The notes: generated by a model not told the origin, from the letters alone. A DNA stretch of 64,000 bases from Argyresthia goedartella (GCA_949825045.1 OX463815.1:20515231-20579230); one strand, 5' to 3'. Numbered from the stretch's first letter, positions 33,300 to 44,339 are shown. Program-made: numbers and translations.

Positions 33300-34215
33300 T
33301 TTTTTTTTATATAAAAAAAAGACTTCACCGTTTCGGAAGGTGGGCCTCGGGGTTAAGAAGAAACGGCAAGAAACTCCCCCATTCCTTTTTTTTTAAAGTG
33401 ACTTTACAACAGGTACTGGTTTCGGTCTAAGGAAATTCGCCGGCGAGTGATAAACTTGATCCATCGCCCCTCGTCGATTTTCTATGCGCTGAGATGGTAT
33501 GGACCATGCAGTTTTGTCATCTAAGTATTCCTTAATACTATAATAGGATTTTCTTATCAGCTCATTTTTAACATAGGTTTTGAACCTCTTTTCAGGAAGG
33601 ATCAATGATTCCTGTGGTATTTTATTGTAGAAGCGAATACAGTGCCCCATGAATGATCTGCCTACTTTACTTAGTCTGAATAATGGTAGTGATAACCTAT
33701 TTTTATTTCTAGTGTTAATTGTATGGCTATCACCTACAATTTTAAATAAAGCTATGTTTTTTCTTACATGCATGATATTCTCGTATATATATATATATAT
33801 TGACAGGTAACCGTAAGTATATTAATTTCTTTGAATTTTTCTCTTAATGATTCCCTAGCATCTAATTGATATATCGCCCTGATCGCCCTTTTTTGTAGGA
33901 CAAATATCGTATTTATATCTGCTGCTCTCCCCCAGAGCAATATTCCATAAGACATAATACTGTGAAAATAACTAAAGTAAACCAATCTGGCAGTTTCAAC
34001 ATCTGTAAGATATCTGATTTGTCTGACCGCAAAAGCGGCTGAGCTAAGTCTTCGTGCGAGATTAGTTATGTGAGGACCCCATTGAAGTTTCGAATCTATA
34101 GTGATTACGAGAAAGATTGTGTCCTCAACGAGGTCCAATCTTTCAGATCCTATTCTTACACTGCTTTCAACCTGTCGTACATTAGGCAAACAAAATTTGA
34201 TCCATCTTTCAGAGT
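33300..34215 (-). pseudogene. Non-LTR (CR1-like) ORF2 C-terminal end
   Basis: Read from 34,215 it gives LPNVRQVESSVRIG, LQWGPHITNLARRLSSAAFA, SYFHSIMSYGILLWGRAAD and LQKRAIRAIY, the thumb and connection region downstream of a LINE RT palm. After a frameshift at the ATATAT tract (33,784-33,800) it gives HTINTRNKNRLSLPLFR and GHCIRFYNKIP, the usual C-terminal block. The stop is at 33,393, and 33,300-33,392 is the 3' UTR. The palm with its FADD motif is missing (5' truncation). It is closely related to 54,254-54,690. Confidence 0.85.
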
Positions 34216-34395
34216 CCCTTCATCCCATCCACCATCGACATCGGTTACCCAAATCTCCTCTCCCCACCCTGTTAAGTTCACTTGCCCCACCACCACTCTT
34301 TGCAAACACAACAATCATCGAAATCTCAAGGAACAGGCGAAATACACCAATATGGAGGCGCCGAAGACGCTGTCAGGTATTAACAGCTGCAGATA

Positions 34396-35236
34396 CAAGG
34401 GAGTAGCTGTTGGAGTATTGGTTCTGTTGTCTGAGAGACCAAGGTCTCTTTGTCCGCGCCAGTTATGTAAATTACATGAGGTTCCCTGATGTTTTACATG
34501 TAACAACCGGAACTATACAGAAATGGAACACAAGTTTGCCGCTTACCGAAATCTTTGTATGGACTAAAGCAAGCCTATGTAATCAAAAATTAAATGGAGT
34601 CCTGCAGGATATTGGCCTAAACCAATCACAGATGGATTCGTGTGTATACCATGATGCTGAGAAGCTGACATTTGTAGCTGTCTGGGTCGATGACTTGATA
34701 CTGTTATATGCAAACATATCAGCCTCTCCTTGATCGTCTGTTATATGCAAACATTTTTCAGACGATCAAGAAGCATGATGCATAATCTGGAAATTAAAGA
34801 CCTAGGAGAGGCAAGACAATATATTATTCTTAACATTACCAAAATTGAAGGCAAGATAATGGTTGATCAAGAAAATTATAAAGGAGTGACTAAGTAAGTT
34901 AGTTCAAAATATAAAATTGGATTCGGCTGACCAGCAATAATTGTTTCCTTCCTAAGACTGCCTAAAGCCCGGTGGCCCAAACTATATTCAACCTTATACG
35001 TCAGTGACACGGACACTGTCACCGGGCCTTTTATTTTGTGAAGACTGTAACCAACATATTGATAGTGCTAAGGCTAAACAAATATATTGATATTAGGTAT
35101 CACTGTCTTAAGGATTTAGTTGTTAATAATGAGATATTATTTTGTTCTGTTAAAGGTAGCGATACGGTCGCAGATATCCTAACCAAATGGTTGTCCTTTT
35201 GGTTAGGTTATATACTGTTAAACTAAGATAGGTGGG
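34396..35236 (+). pseudogene. Ty1/copia polyprotein C-terminal remnant
   Basis: Across frames it gives KSLYGLKQA (copia RT signature), QMDSCVYHDAE, AVWVDDLILLYA containing the catalytic YVDD-type motif as WVDD, then IKDLGEARQYIILN. After a MITE insertion, LNKYIDIRYHCLKDLVVN and DTVADILTKWL mark the RNase H end. Capsid, protease and integrase are absent. The stop at 35,224-35,226 is followed by a purine run (GATAGGTGGG) and an LTR-like start. A direct duplication of CTGTTATATGCAAACAT lies at 34,699 and 34,738. Several frameshifts make it dead. Confidence 0.85.
34963..35044. mobile_element. 100-bp foldback MITE, copy 2 (5' truncated), inside copia
   Basis: AGCCCGGTGGCCCAAACTAT to CACCGGGCCTTTTATTTTG and TGAAG matches the MITE at 18,677. 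It separates the copia RT and RNase H segments. The outer part of its left arm is missing. Confidence 0.75.
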
Positions 35237-35330
35237 TGTTGGAGTATGAACGTATTGCATCGATAATTCCTGGTGGCTGCACCAAATGGCTGCAAATAGT
35301 AAATCATATTTCGATTAGCACAATAGTCGA
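35237..35330 (+). repeat. Putative copia 3' LTR start
   Basis: TGTTGGAGTATGAACGTATT begins 10 bp after the pol stop, directly after a purine tract. That is where a copia 3' LTR starts. The end of the LTR was not found, and no second copy is present for comparison. Confidence 0.4.
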
Positions 35331-36402
35331 ATTCATCAAGTCCCACCCGAAACCTACCTTTTGGTTTTCCTTTTTTCGGTGATGACCATTTCATCGATTG
35401 ATTCAGATTTTTTATAGGCTCGAAACCAGTTTAGAAAAGATCAATTATTATGCATGGCAATGAATTTTGTAAAAAAACCTCTTATTAAAGCTCATATAAT
35501 TTAAAACTGTAATTAACTATTTAAAACCGAGTATTTGGGTAACACGGTGACTACGAGTAACCACGTTGCCCAAATATTCATTCCTAAATATTAAAAATAT
35601 ACGTCATTAGAATGCGATAAAAGCTGATTTCAACAAGAAATGGCGGAATAGAAAACGCACAGCTTCTAAAGTTGCGGGAAATGGCTTCCTACAACGGATA
35701 TCACGCGCCCTTCTCGAAGGTACTAAATGATACTGCAGTTGTGGCGTTTTGCCTAGTTAGTTGGCAGATTGCTATTCAGGTGGCCCATTTCGAAGGGCCA
35801 GTACAGCGAAATCGGAAGCTATAAGAGAGTTTATTGTTAGGGTCAATAACATCGATTTTGGTCGGTAATTAAGACCTTTTGGAAGTACTATAAGATTTTG
35901 GTACATTCTCAGTATTTCTTGAAATACCCTAGGCGCTACAATTTTTTGAGAAATTCGGCAAATACCTATGTTAATTTAGTACTATGTAAGTCCGCAGGTG
36001 TTATGTGGCTTTTGCATATACCAAAGGAACGCAGTAGAATGAATACGGAATAATCACTTGTTAATGTGAGATTATCTCTAACTAGAGATTTCTTACACAA
36101 AATGTACGGTGGAGTGGTCAAAATATAGCACGAGTTCATGCAACAGACGAGTTTTTTTGGTTAATTATACGCGAAATCGCTCAGAAATTCTGCATTGCCT
36201 TACAATTTCGTCTTCTGCTGCATTCTACCTTGGGTCTGCGATGTAAGAAAATATAGAAAACTTTTATGATTTATGCAGCGAGACTGAGTACACGCCCAAG
36301 GCCAAGGGGCAAATTAGAAGCACTAACTCGTAACATGTAGGTAACCGGCAAGTCTGTATAGAGATACCTATTTCACGTTGAGGAAGCGAGATTTTTTAGC
36401 TG
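35331..36402. other. Unrecognised sequence
   Basis: A small imperfect foldback occurs at about 35,527-35,581 (TATTTGGGTAAC and GTTGCCCAAATA). Otherwise nothing was seen. Confidence 0.4.
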
Positions 36403-36448
36403 ATTTCTATGCAAGTTAGTCCCTATTGGGACTAACTTGCATAGAAAT
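36403..36448. repeat. Perfect 21-bp hairpin with a 4-nt loop
   Basis: ATTTCTATGCAAGTTAGTCC plus C (36,403-36,423), loop TATT, then the exact inverse (36,428-36,448). Confidence 0.9.
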
Positions 36449-36854
36449 TTGATGAAACCTTTTTGATGATGAAGTCCAACCGATTGCAGTCACGGCGTCT
36501 GCTTCAATTGCTTTGTACTCATTGCTTGTGGGTATTACAAGATACAAAGCTTGATAATAATAATATAGCTGAACATACAACTCATCCCGCTTTTAATCGT
36601 TGATGAATAAAACATCAGCTGTAAATTCAATAATTGTCGACATTACTTAACAGTACTCTCATATTGAGGTGGCGTCGTCGTCGCTTTGAAGTTTTCCCTC
36701 TGTGGCAATTAAATTCATCATTAATTTAAAGACAGCTCAAAATTTTGCCTGACTAGTAATTTTATATCGATGAGCTAAAAGGTATAAGGGCACTTGTATT
36801 ACTACTATCGGTTAAACTATTTACCGAGATATACCTTTCTGTTATATGCATTAT

Positions 36855-37074
36855 ATGCCTAGTAATATTTCAATTCGGTAGTAAATTTTTAGACATGAAT
36901 TATGTTTTCATAAATGTTGATACTTCTCCCCCAATTAGTGATAAACCATTAATGGTAAGCATTATTATGCCTAGTAATAGTTCAATTCGTTATTGAATTT
37001 TTAGACATTGTTTGAATTATGTTTTCATAAATGTTGATACTTCTCCCGCAATTAGTGATAAACCTTTAATGGTC
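36855..37074 (+). repeat. Two-copy tandem duplication, unit about 112 bp
   Basis: ATGCCTAGTAATATTTCAAT to TGATAAACCATTAATGGT is followed by a second copy starting at about 36,968. The copies have diverged by point changes and a small insertion (ATTGTTTGAATTATG against ATGAATTATG). Confidence 0.8.
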
Positions 37075-37152
37075 AGAAATACGGTCTTTATTCCCTGTCA
37101 ATAATATGAGATTTAATGATAAACATAAAAGTGGTTAACGTAATATTGTTAG

Positions 37153-37442
37153 AGTCTGGCAAACGAAAGCGTGACCTGGAGTTTTCTTAAAAGTTTCATT
37201 ATGGCAACAATATTATGCTGTCAAATGCACGTCAAACGACAAAGTGATAGATAGTCACACTCCGTTCTGTTATTCTGAACCTCGGTCTCTCTTTCTAGCT
37301 GTAAAGCTTCCGTACAGCAGAAATAGAGGCAAAGATCTTTTGAATAACTGAACGGAGTGTAGTGATCTATGTTAGTGATACCACATAGAGGTTTTATGAA
37401 TTCTACCACGTTTTCTCAGGTCACGCTTTCGTTTGCCAGACT
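37153..37442. mobile_element. TTAA-flanked MITE, piggyBac-like
   Basis: The terminal inverted repeats are a perfect 26 bp beginning AGTCTGGCAAACGAAAGCGT. The right side is flanked by TTAA (37,443-37,446) and the left by TTAG (37,149-37,152), one change from TTAA. Subterminal inverted sequence (CACACTCCGTTCTGTTATTC against the inverse of GAATAACTGAACGGAGTGTA) makes most of the 290 bp able to fold back. TTAA targets are characteristic of piggyBac, but the terminal bases are not classic for that group. Confidence 0.8.
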
Positions 37443-37539
37443 TTAATGAATATCTTTCTATTTGCTTATTCGATTCTAAAGTACAAGGGTCATAAATAAT
37501 CACTCTCATAATCAAGCTATCAACAAAGAATGGGGAATA

Positions 37540-37740
37540 TTAAGCAAGCGCAAAAAATCTATTTGACCAAATGACCATAAACAGCGGAATAAACTGAAAT
37601 GGGCGAGAAAAAAATACGGAATTACGTGATAAAATTTCTGAATTGTGCATAAAAATACTGAAAGGTTGCCAACGGTCATTAGCTAATTAAACACTGTCTG
37701 ATAGTAATCTTGTCAGGCACAATCAGTATTTTTAACAATC
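37540..37740 (+). repeat. Repeat family X, partial copy
   Basis: GACCATAAACAGCGGAATAA, AAAAAAATACGGAATTACG and AAAAATACTGAAAGGTTGCC align with the opening of the 26,880 copy. Confidence 0.5.
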
Positions 37741-38719
37741 AAAAACTGGATTTACGCTCATACGTTTATGTACCACCCATAAAGTATTTGCACCGAAAAC
37801 TTGAATGAAACCAATAAAAGTTTTTCAAGTATATTCCCAGCTAACTCAACTCTTTCGAGGAGGAATGTTCGGTTAACACTAGATCGAATTTCGCTGTGAT
37901 ATTCTATGGACTTTTACCACATCATAAATAAATAGTGTTTTTACAGTACCGTCGTGATTATGTCCTGCTTTCCTGCGAAATGTCTGCAAATGGCGCTTTA
38001 ATATACCTACCTACTGATTTATTTTCATCGATATATTGCAGTGGCATATTTTGTGATAAACTGCCTATAGAGACCTTTTAATCATCATGTCATGTCGTCC
38101 TTCAGAGTCTGATCAGATATTTTGTGATACTCCTAAGCCAACACTTAACCTTGCGAGCCTGAGATCTAGCTATGAGGCATCGCGAGTTCATGCCATTTTA
38201 ATGAAATCGCCTGAGGCATTCGTCTGAGGCTACCTCGCGAGCTGCCTCGCTTAATCTGGACCCAGCTATTATACCAATATTAAAATTACAAATAACACAG
38301 TGGTCTACAATTGTTGTCATCATTTATTTTCTACATTAATATGTCTATGTAGTTACCTATTTATTTAAAAATTTTTTGCATCACTCTTATTTTTCCTGTC
38401 TACAGAAAAACATAAGTTGGTAAAAAATAATATATTTTGACATGGCCATTACCATAAATTTAAAGCTTCCTTCGTCTCTGCGCTTCAAAACGCTGCGCTG
38501 GTTGGTTTTATTTCGCTTCATGTTTAGTAATAGAAATTCAATAGAAATAGCTTTTTTTAAACAATATATCGGATCACTATTATAAAACAGCTTTTGAAAT
38601 CAATAAATCAATTGAAAACTTCCTACGGTCGCGATTCAGTCGTTAGAATCCTTCACTTACTCGTGTTTCATCTATGGCCCTCGCTTTAAATACGTCCTTT
38701 ATTCACTAATTGCATAATA
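37741..38719. other. Unrecognised sequence
   Basis: No features were identified. Confidence 0.35.
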
Positions 38720-39240
38720 CATTATTCTTTTGCTGTGTAAAAACCATATCCCATTCTCATGAGGACTATATTGCCACTGCACAGTGAGTTATCCTACAAT
38801 TTTTCTCTATTATTTTGTTCAGAACCTTGTTCTCTGCGTCACTTATGACGAGGTGACAGCTGGTCTTCTTCAAACATGCTACTGATTTGTGTAGTATATA
38901 ATGCTGGATCATTTACTGGATGGTAGACCTTGGTAGTAACAAGTCATTAGATATTTAGTTATTTGACTACTTTATATGAAATCATGATTATCCGGACCTC
39001 TTCAGAAATTTATTTACCCCCTACTCATGGTTGAAGAATAGTGACCAGAAATCAGTTTCTTCTTACTATTTATATCACCTGACTTTAACTGCGGTTTAAC
39101 GATAAAGAAAAGGAACTAGACGAACTATTTAGCTTCGACTGAGACTAGGTTAATTAAAAGATTGTAGAAGTTCCAAAAGATAGTAATATAACATGAAAAC
39201 GTTAAAATTAAGTAGAATAAAGAGGGATACTGTGATTTAA
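38720..39240 (-). mobile_element. Tc1-like element fragment, related to 5523-6160
   Basis: Inverted, it aligns with the left part of the element at 5523. Matches include CTGTCACCTCATCACAAGTG-type sequence, CGCAGAGAACARGGTTCTGA and GAGAATGGGATATGG. It therefore includes the terminal region and the start of the transposase remnant. No intact frame remains. Confidence 0.65.
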
Positions 39241-39872
39241 CATGTTATTTTGTATTTTTGTATTTATTATATCACCCTGCCTACAAAATATTTTGGTTCG
39301 AAAAGTCTTGTTTCTCTATGAACAACAAGACGAAGTATTCTGCATTTGGGCTCGTATTTAGCGGGGAGATGATAAGTTGCTGAAAAGGTTTTGATTTTAA
39401 AAATAGTTTTTGTTTGCTTAGTCAAAACCATAAATCTAGGACCTACTCAAAGAACTCCTTCGTTGACGTAAACGGGAAAGATCTCAGATTAACAGCACCA
39501 CCAACTTAACCCTGTAGATGGGAAATTATTTCTTTTGAAAAAGTTAAATAATGATTAAGCGTTGAAAATTATTTCATATTCATTTTTATTTTTCATTAAC
39601 ATGTGTTATACCTATAAAATGATATGCTAAGCGCAAGCCGTGATGTTTACCCTTCTACAGGAAAACTTGTGAAAACATAAACCATTTACTCCCAAATTTT
39701 GTATGAAAACCCTGTGTTTAACTTTTACCGAGCGCAAAGAATGGGCGAGCCTTGCATTTCATAGCGTGGGATGTAAGACAATACATACATTGTGTTCTCG
39801 TGTAAAAATCTAATGCTTTCTACGGTCGAAACAATCTGGCCGTAATAATGGCATTGGACGCATTAAAATTTA
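39241..39872. other. Unrecognised sequence
   Basis: No features were identified. Confidence 0.35.
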
Positions 39873-40085
39873 AAACTGGTCAAGTGCGGGGTTCCGTAAC
39901 ATTATCTATAAAAACGGCAAAAAAAACACGTTTGTTGTATGGGAGCCCTCCTTAAATATTTATATTTAGCGGCAACAGAAATAAATCATCTGTGAAAATT
40001 TCAACTGTCTAACTATTACGGTTCATGAGATACAGTCTGGTGACAGACGGACGGACAGCGGAGTCATAGTAATAGAACCCTTAAA
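39873..40085 (+). repeat. 'GTCAAGTGCG' family repeat
   Basis: ACTGGTCAAGTGCGGGGTTC, TATTTAGCGGCAACAGAAAT and GACAGACGGACGGACAGCGG appear in the same order as in copy 1. It is internally shortened. Confidence 0.7.
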
Positions 40086-40150
40086 ATCTTTTTATTTAAT
40101 AAAGTTTTTGCGAAAAGGTCTGTCTCATATGATTTGTACGATCACGAACT

Positions 40151-40354
40151 ATGATCGATCGCCTGGACGAATCATATGTCAGTATGAAATTTACACGCCA
40201 TATGCCACGTATAAAAAGTAAGGCAGAATTTCTCAAATTAACCGGTCACCTGTATAATCTAAAGTACAATTTGTTTAAAGCAATAAATAACAACAATGCA
40301 TGGTCTGATCACTATTTTGATTTTTGTTCTGATTACGACATGTTTAATTTTTAA
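40151..40354 (+). CDS. Unrecognised 67-codon frame
   Basis: The frame (MIDRLDESYVSMKFTRHMPR onward) has a protein-like composition and starts with ATG. It lies 65 bp after a repeat end and before the mariner. I recognise no domain and see no splice context. It may be a transposon remnant or chance. Confidence 0.2.
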   Translation: MIDRLDESYVSMKFTRHMPRIKSKAEFLKLTGHLYNLKYNLFKAINNNNAWSDHYFDFCSDYDMFNF

Positions 40355-40917
40355 TACTTTTCGTTCATAGTGAGTAATTTCATCTCACACGCTTTATTTC
40401 GTACATATTAATCAATTTCTCCAATAGTGGCTATTATTTATAATAACCGGTTAAACTGAGAAAAGTCTCACATTAATACCTTCGTCATTATTCATATAGA
40501 CCGGCGATTATTTATAACTTACGCAAAAGTTAATCCGGACATACGCCGAATTCGCACCATGCAACTATAGAATTTTAACTTAAAGATACTTGCATTAAAG
40601 TGATCGATAAATTATCGATCGATGATAAATTAAAACTAATTTGGATAACTAATCGGCACCGGCAATAAACAAAACAAACATGAGTGACGGATGGCGTGGC
40701 ACGTAACGTCATCCGGTGCCGCCGCGACAAATGGCGGTGTTATAGCTGTTAAAATTTACTCCGTGATTTTAAATCTGATTTTAATTGTTAAAATTATTCT
40801 TTGCAATAGTATTTTTTTATGATATTAGAAGGTAAACAGTAAATAGAAAAGGAAAAAAACGATATTCTCTATTGGCATCGGATCCGCAATTTTAGGGACT
40901 GGTAACTTGGTTTGATA

Positions 40918-42199
40918 CGTGGGGCGCACTGTAAGTTTCCGGAATGAATATGAAAAAATACTATTAAAGGTACAAAATTAATTTATTGTTTTTCAAAATA
41001 ATCTCCCTTGGCGTCTATGCACTTTTTCATTCGATAAAACCAGTTTTGAAAACTTTTGTGCCACTCCTCTGTGGTGACCTCTGAAACGTGTTTTTCATAC
41101 TCCTCGACAGCCTCTTCTGGTGATGAAAATCGTTGACCGCGTAATTGGTTCTTAATTTTTGGGAACAGAAAAAAGTCACAAGGTGCCAGGTCAGGACTGT
41201 ATGCAGGATGACTCATGAGTTCTACATTTTTCGCGTTCAAAAAGTCGTTTGTCTGTCTGGCCGTGTGAGAACTAGCATTGTCGTGGTGCAGGATGATACG
41301 GCGTTTACGGTTATTTTTACGGAGTTCGTCAATAACTTCCGGCAAACAAATGGTCGTGTACCACTCACTATTCACTGTACGACGATTCTCTAAAGCAACA
41401 GTAGCCACGTGTCCAGTTTTATTAAAAAAAGAAGCAATCATCCGCTTAGATGCACTTTTCACGCGCGCCACTTTGGTTGGTTTCGGCTCTTCTTGAAAGA
41501 CCCATACGCTCGATTGCTGCTTTGTTTTGGGATCGTAGCAATAAATCCATGTTTCGTCACCTGTTACTATGTCCCACACCAAATTTGACGCACCTTCGTT
41601 GAATCTGGTAAGCATGGCACTGCACCAAGTGACGCGGTCCGTTTTTTGAGACTCGGTCAAGTTGTGTGGGATCCACCGCGAGCACAGCTTTCTCACACCC
41701 AAATGTTTGTGTAGGATTAATTGTATTTGACTCATGCCTATTTCTAAGGATGCGCGAATTTCATGGTAGGTCACATGCCTGTCTGTTTCAATCATACGGC
41801 GCACAGCATCGATGTTTTTGTTGGTCACAGCGGTGGACGGCCGACCATCGCGAGATTCGTCACTGAGATTGATACGACCACGCTTGAATTCTGCAAACCA
41901 GCTATAAACAGTCGTCTTGCATGGTGCTTCATTGCCAAAAGCTGTTTCAAGCCGAGCGATGCTCTGTTGACCTGTCAAATTACACTTAAAATCGTAGAAA
42001 ATCATACTACGAAAATTTTCCCGAGTTAAATCCATGTTGATGCAGACACACAATGGCGCCACAAGGTAAAAACAAAAGGCAGTCAGATGAAACAAACTGC
42101 ATTCTACAGCCAAAGAGTTCTATTTTCAAATGTTGCAATAAATTTTTAAATATTGTTTATGTAAGTGGCCAGTTCCGGAAACTTACAGTGCGCCCTATG
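40918..42199 (-). mobile_element. Complete mariner element with intact transposase
   Basis: The 1282-bp unit is bounded by 27-bp terminal inverted repeats differing at two positions. The left is CGTGGGGCGCACTGTAAGTT plus TCCGGAA; the inverted right starts CATAGGGCGCACTG. It is flanked by TA on both sides (40,916-40,917 and 42,200-42,201). The single gene is uninterrupted. This is the only complete, apparently undamaged transposon in the window, and its length is normal for mariner. Confidence 0.93.
40983..42035 (-). CDS. Mariner transposase
   Basis: This 350-residue cut-and-paste transposase binds the element's ends and moves it to TA sites. The N-terminal half has two helix-turn-helix regions (MDLTRENFRSMIFYDFKCNL at the start, then TTVYSWFAEFKRGR and DGRPSTAV). 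The linker ends WIPHNLTESQK, matching the usual W.PH.L motif. The catalytic triad is D,D34D: TGDETWIYCYD, HHDNASSHTA, and YSPDLAPCDFFLFPKIK, with 34 residues between the second and third Asp. It ends GDYFEKQ. The frame is open 26 codons further upstream, but the Met at 42,035 gives the normal mariner start and length. No stop or frameshift was seen. Subfamily was not assigned. Confidence 0.93.
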   Translation of the reverse strand: MDLTRENFRSMIFYDFKCNLTGQQSIARLETAFGNEAPCKTTVYSWFAEFKRGRINLSDESRDGRPSTAVTNKNIDAVRRMIETDRHVTYHEIRASLEIGMSQIQLILHKHLGVRKLCSRWIPHNLTESQKTDRVTWCSAMLTRFNEGASNLVWDIVTGDETWIYCYDPKTKQQSSVWVFQEEPKPTKVARVKSASKRMIASFFNKTGHVATVALENRRTVNSEWYTTICLPEVIDELRKNNRKRRIILHHDNASSHTARQTNDFLNAKNVELMSHPAYSPDLAPCDFFLFPKIKNQLRGQRFSSPEEAVEEYEKHVSEVTTEEWHKSFQNWFYRMKKCIDAKGDYFEKQ

Positions 42200-42201
42200 T
42201 A

Positions 42202-42545
42202 CCAATCTCTAAAAATTCTGAGATATACTTTTATTGTTTCTTATATTTCTTATCTGTATATGTACATTTATTTTTTGTATGGTGGCAAGCAACCCTTCTT
42301 GAGGGAGTCCGAACTAATTTATATATATTTTTTTATTTTATTTATTTATCAAATTACAGAGTTTTAAATACTTATCTAACTAACTTAATGCACTACTTAA
42401 ACCACTAAGGTTTGTATGTAGCACAAAATTAGTCTAGTGTATTATGTAGGTAGGTCGATAAAAACAATATGTATAAGCATGAAGTCAGTTGATGGCTAAA
42501 AGGCAAAATACAGTTTGTGTACGACTATGGAAGTAATGATATAAA
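42202..42545. other. Unrecognised AT-rich sequence
   Basis: No features were identified. Confidence 0.35.
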
Positions 42546-42597
42546 TATGTATATATATATATATATATCATATGTATGATATATATGATATATCATC
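42546..42597. repeat. AT microsatellite
   Basis: (TA)n and ATGATATATC-type repeats lead into the (ATC)n tail of the LINE on the right. Confidence 0.8.
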
Positions 42598-43665
42598 ATC
42601 ATCATCATCATTTCAGCCTGTTAACGTCCACTGCTGAACATAGGCCTCTCCAATCGCACTCCAGCGTGACCGGTCCGTAGCCACCTGCATCCAACGAGAT
42701 CCAGCGATCCTCACCAGGTCGTCGGTCCATCACGTAGGGGCCGACCCACACTGCGCTGGCCAGTACGTGGTCTCCATTCAAGGACCTTTTTGCCCCATCG
42801 GCCATCCGATCTTCGCGCTATGTGGCCTGCCCATTGCCACTTCAGCTTGCTTATCCTACGGGCTATGTCAGCAACTTTGGTTCTTCAACGGATCTCCTCA
42901 TTTCTGACTCGATCTCGTAGAGAAATACCAAGCATAGCCCTTTCCATAGCTCGCTGCACGACATTGAGCCTCTGGAAGAATCCTTTTGTAAAGCACCACA
43001 TCTCAGAGCCGTAAGTCATCACTGGCAACACACACTGATTGTACACCTTAGTCTTCAGGCACTGAGGGATTTTGGACGAGAAGACGTTGCGTAATTTACC
43101 GAACGCTGCCCAACCTAGTTGGATCCGTCTACTGACATATAATGGGCGATTATACTCTTCAGTCTTTTGTATAATCTGCCGAAGCGTATGTTTGTGGTCT
43201 ATGGTGCTATAGCCCTTTCGGAAACCGGCTTGTTCGGTTCGGTAGGCTGGAAGTCATCGAGCCTGTGTTCGAGACGGTTCGTGATAACTCTCGAGAACAG
43301 CTTATAGACGTGGCTCAGCAGTGTTATGGGCCTGTATTTCTTCAGTAAGGTTTTGTCACCTTTTTTGAAGAACAGTACCACAACACCCCTGTTCCACGCC
43401 TCAGGCGTTTTGCCCTCGAGCAAGGTGGAATTAAATAGCTTCTGAAGGACTTTCAGTACCGGCGTCCCGCCCGCTTTCAGAAGCTCTGTGGTAATGTGGC
43501 TGATGTCCAGGATATCCTCGGTATAGTGTCGGGTTAGCTTGGCTCTGGGGTCCGTCGCAGAGCCAACAGGCTCAGAGGACACAGAGGTATATAAATGTCC
43601 ATGATCCTCTCTATCTCCAACATCTCTGACTTGTTCGACGTTACGCTACCATCCTCGATCTTCAG
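42591..43665 (-). pseudogene. RTE-like LINE, 3' half
   Basis: Read from 43,665 on the minus strand it gives VLKIEDGSVTSNKSEMLEIE, then YTEDILDISHITTELLKAGG, TPEAWNRGVVVLFFKKGD, YRPITLLSHVYKLFSRVITN and RLEHRLDDFQP (RT fingers). After frameshifts the C-terminus is ALGEAYVQQW-like. It ends in a (TGA)n tail, seen as ATCATCATC at 42,591-42,612. That tail and the YRPI...LFSRV block are typical of RTE-group elements. The palm after DDFQP is frameshifted and has stops. It is 5' truncated at a TA microsatellite (43,668-43,687). Confidence 0.8.
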
Positions 43666-43689
43666 CACATATATATATATATATATAGA

Positions 43690-44124
43690 AAGAATATGGA
43701 TAGACCATAGCTAGATGTTATCATAAACCTATGTTAATTAATGTAAGAGCTTATTACTTAGTGACTTATGTATTCAAATGTAGTAACAATGTTATTTGAA
43801 CAACATATACTATTATGCTGATAAATAAGCTTTGTCTGAATGATGAGGGCGTAAAAAATATTTGTTTACCCTATTTAATTATAAATGCAGACAGCCATTA
43901 ACGTCCACATGGACCTACCCAGCTACGAGAAAGATTGAGCCAAACTCCAGCACGCTGCCTCAGATGGGTTAATGGAGGGATTTCACGACTACCTTTACAC
44001 AAAATTTAATTTAGGAAGGTACAAGATACAGGCATATTTTCGCAACTCCCCGACATATTCTTGCCAATGTTTAGAGTTCGTTGTGGGTCAGATAATTCCA
44101 GTAAAGTACTAGCGCCTACGCCTT
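43690..44124. other. Unrecognised sequence
   Basis: No features were identified. Confidence 0.35.
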
Positions 44125-44335
44125 GACGACCTCTGTGGTGCTGTGGTTGTGGCTCGGCCTACCATCCCAGAGGTCCCGGTTCGATCCCCGGCTGGGGATA
44201 CAGAAAAAAAAACCCCAGGTCTTGGATGTTGCTGTTTTAGTTCCCAAGACGACGCAGGGTTTCCTAGTGTGGGGCTAGAATCAATGTATGTGCCTTTGTG
44301 TAAATGTTTATTTATTAGAGATTATTATTATTATG
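44125..44335 (+). repeat. tRNA-derived SINE, family 2
   Basis: The head GACGACCTCTGTGGTGCTGT has the B box GGTTCGATCCC. An A-rich stretch follows, then CTTGGATGTTGCTG and GGGGCTAGAATCAATGTATG. The tail is alike in SINE family 1, although the heads differ. Confidence 0.85.
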
Positions 44336-44339
44336 TTAC

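Noticed and set aside
36403..36448. MicroRNA precursor
   Set aside because: The arms are perfectly complementary with a 4-nt loop, unlike a normal pre-miRNA, and no longer flanking stem is seen.
41145..41866. Plus-strand frames over the mariner
   Set aside because: They are shadows of the intact minus-strand transposase.
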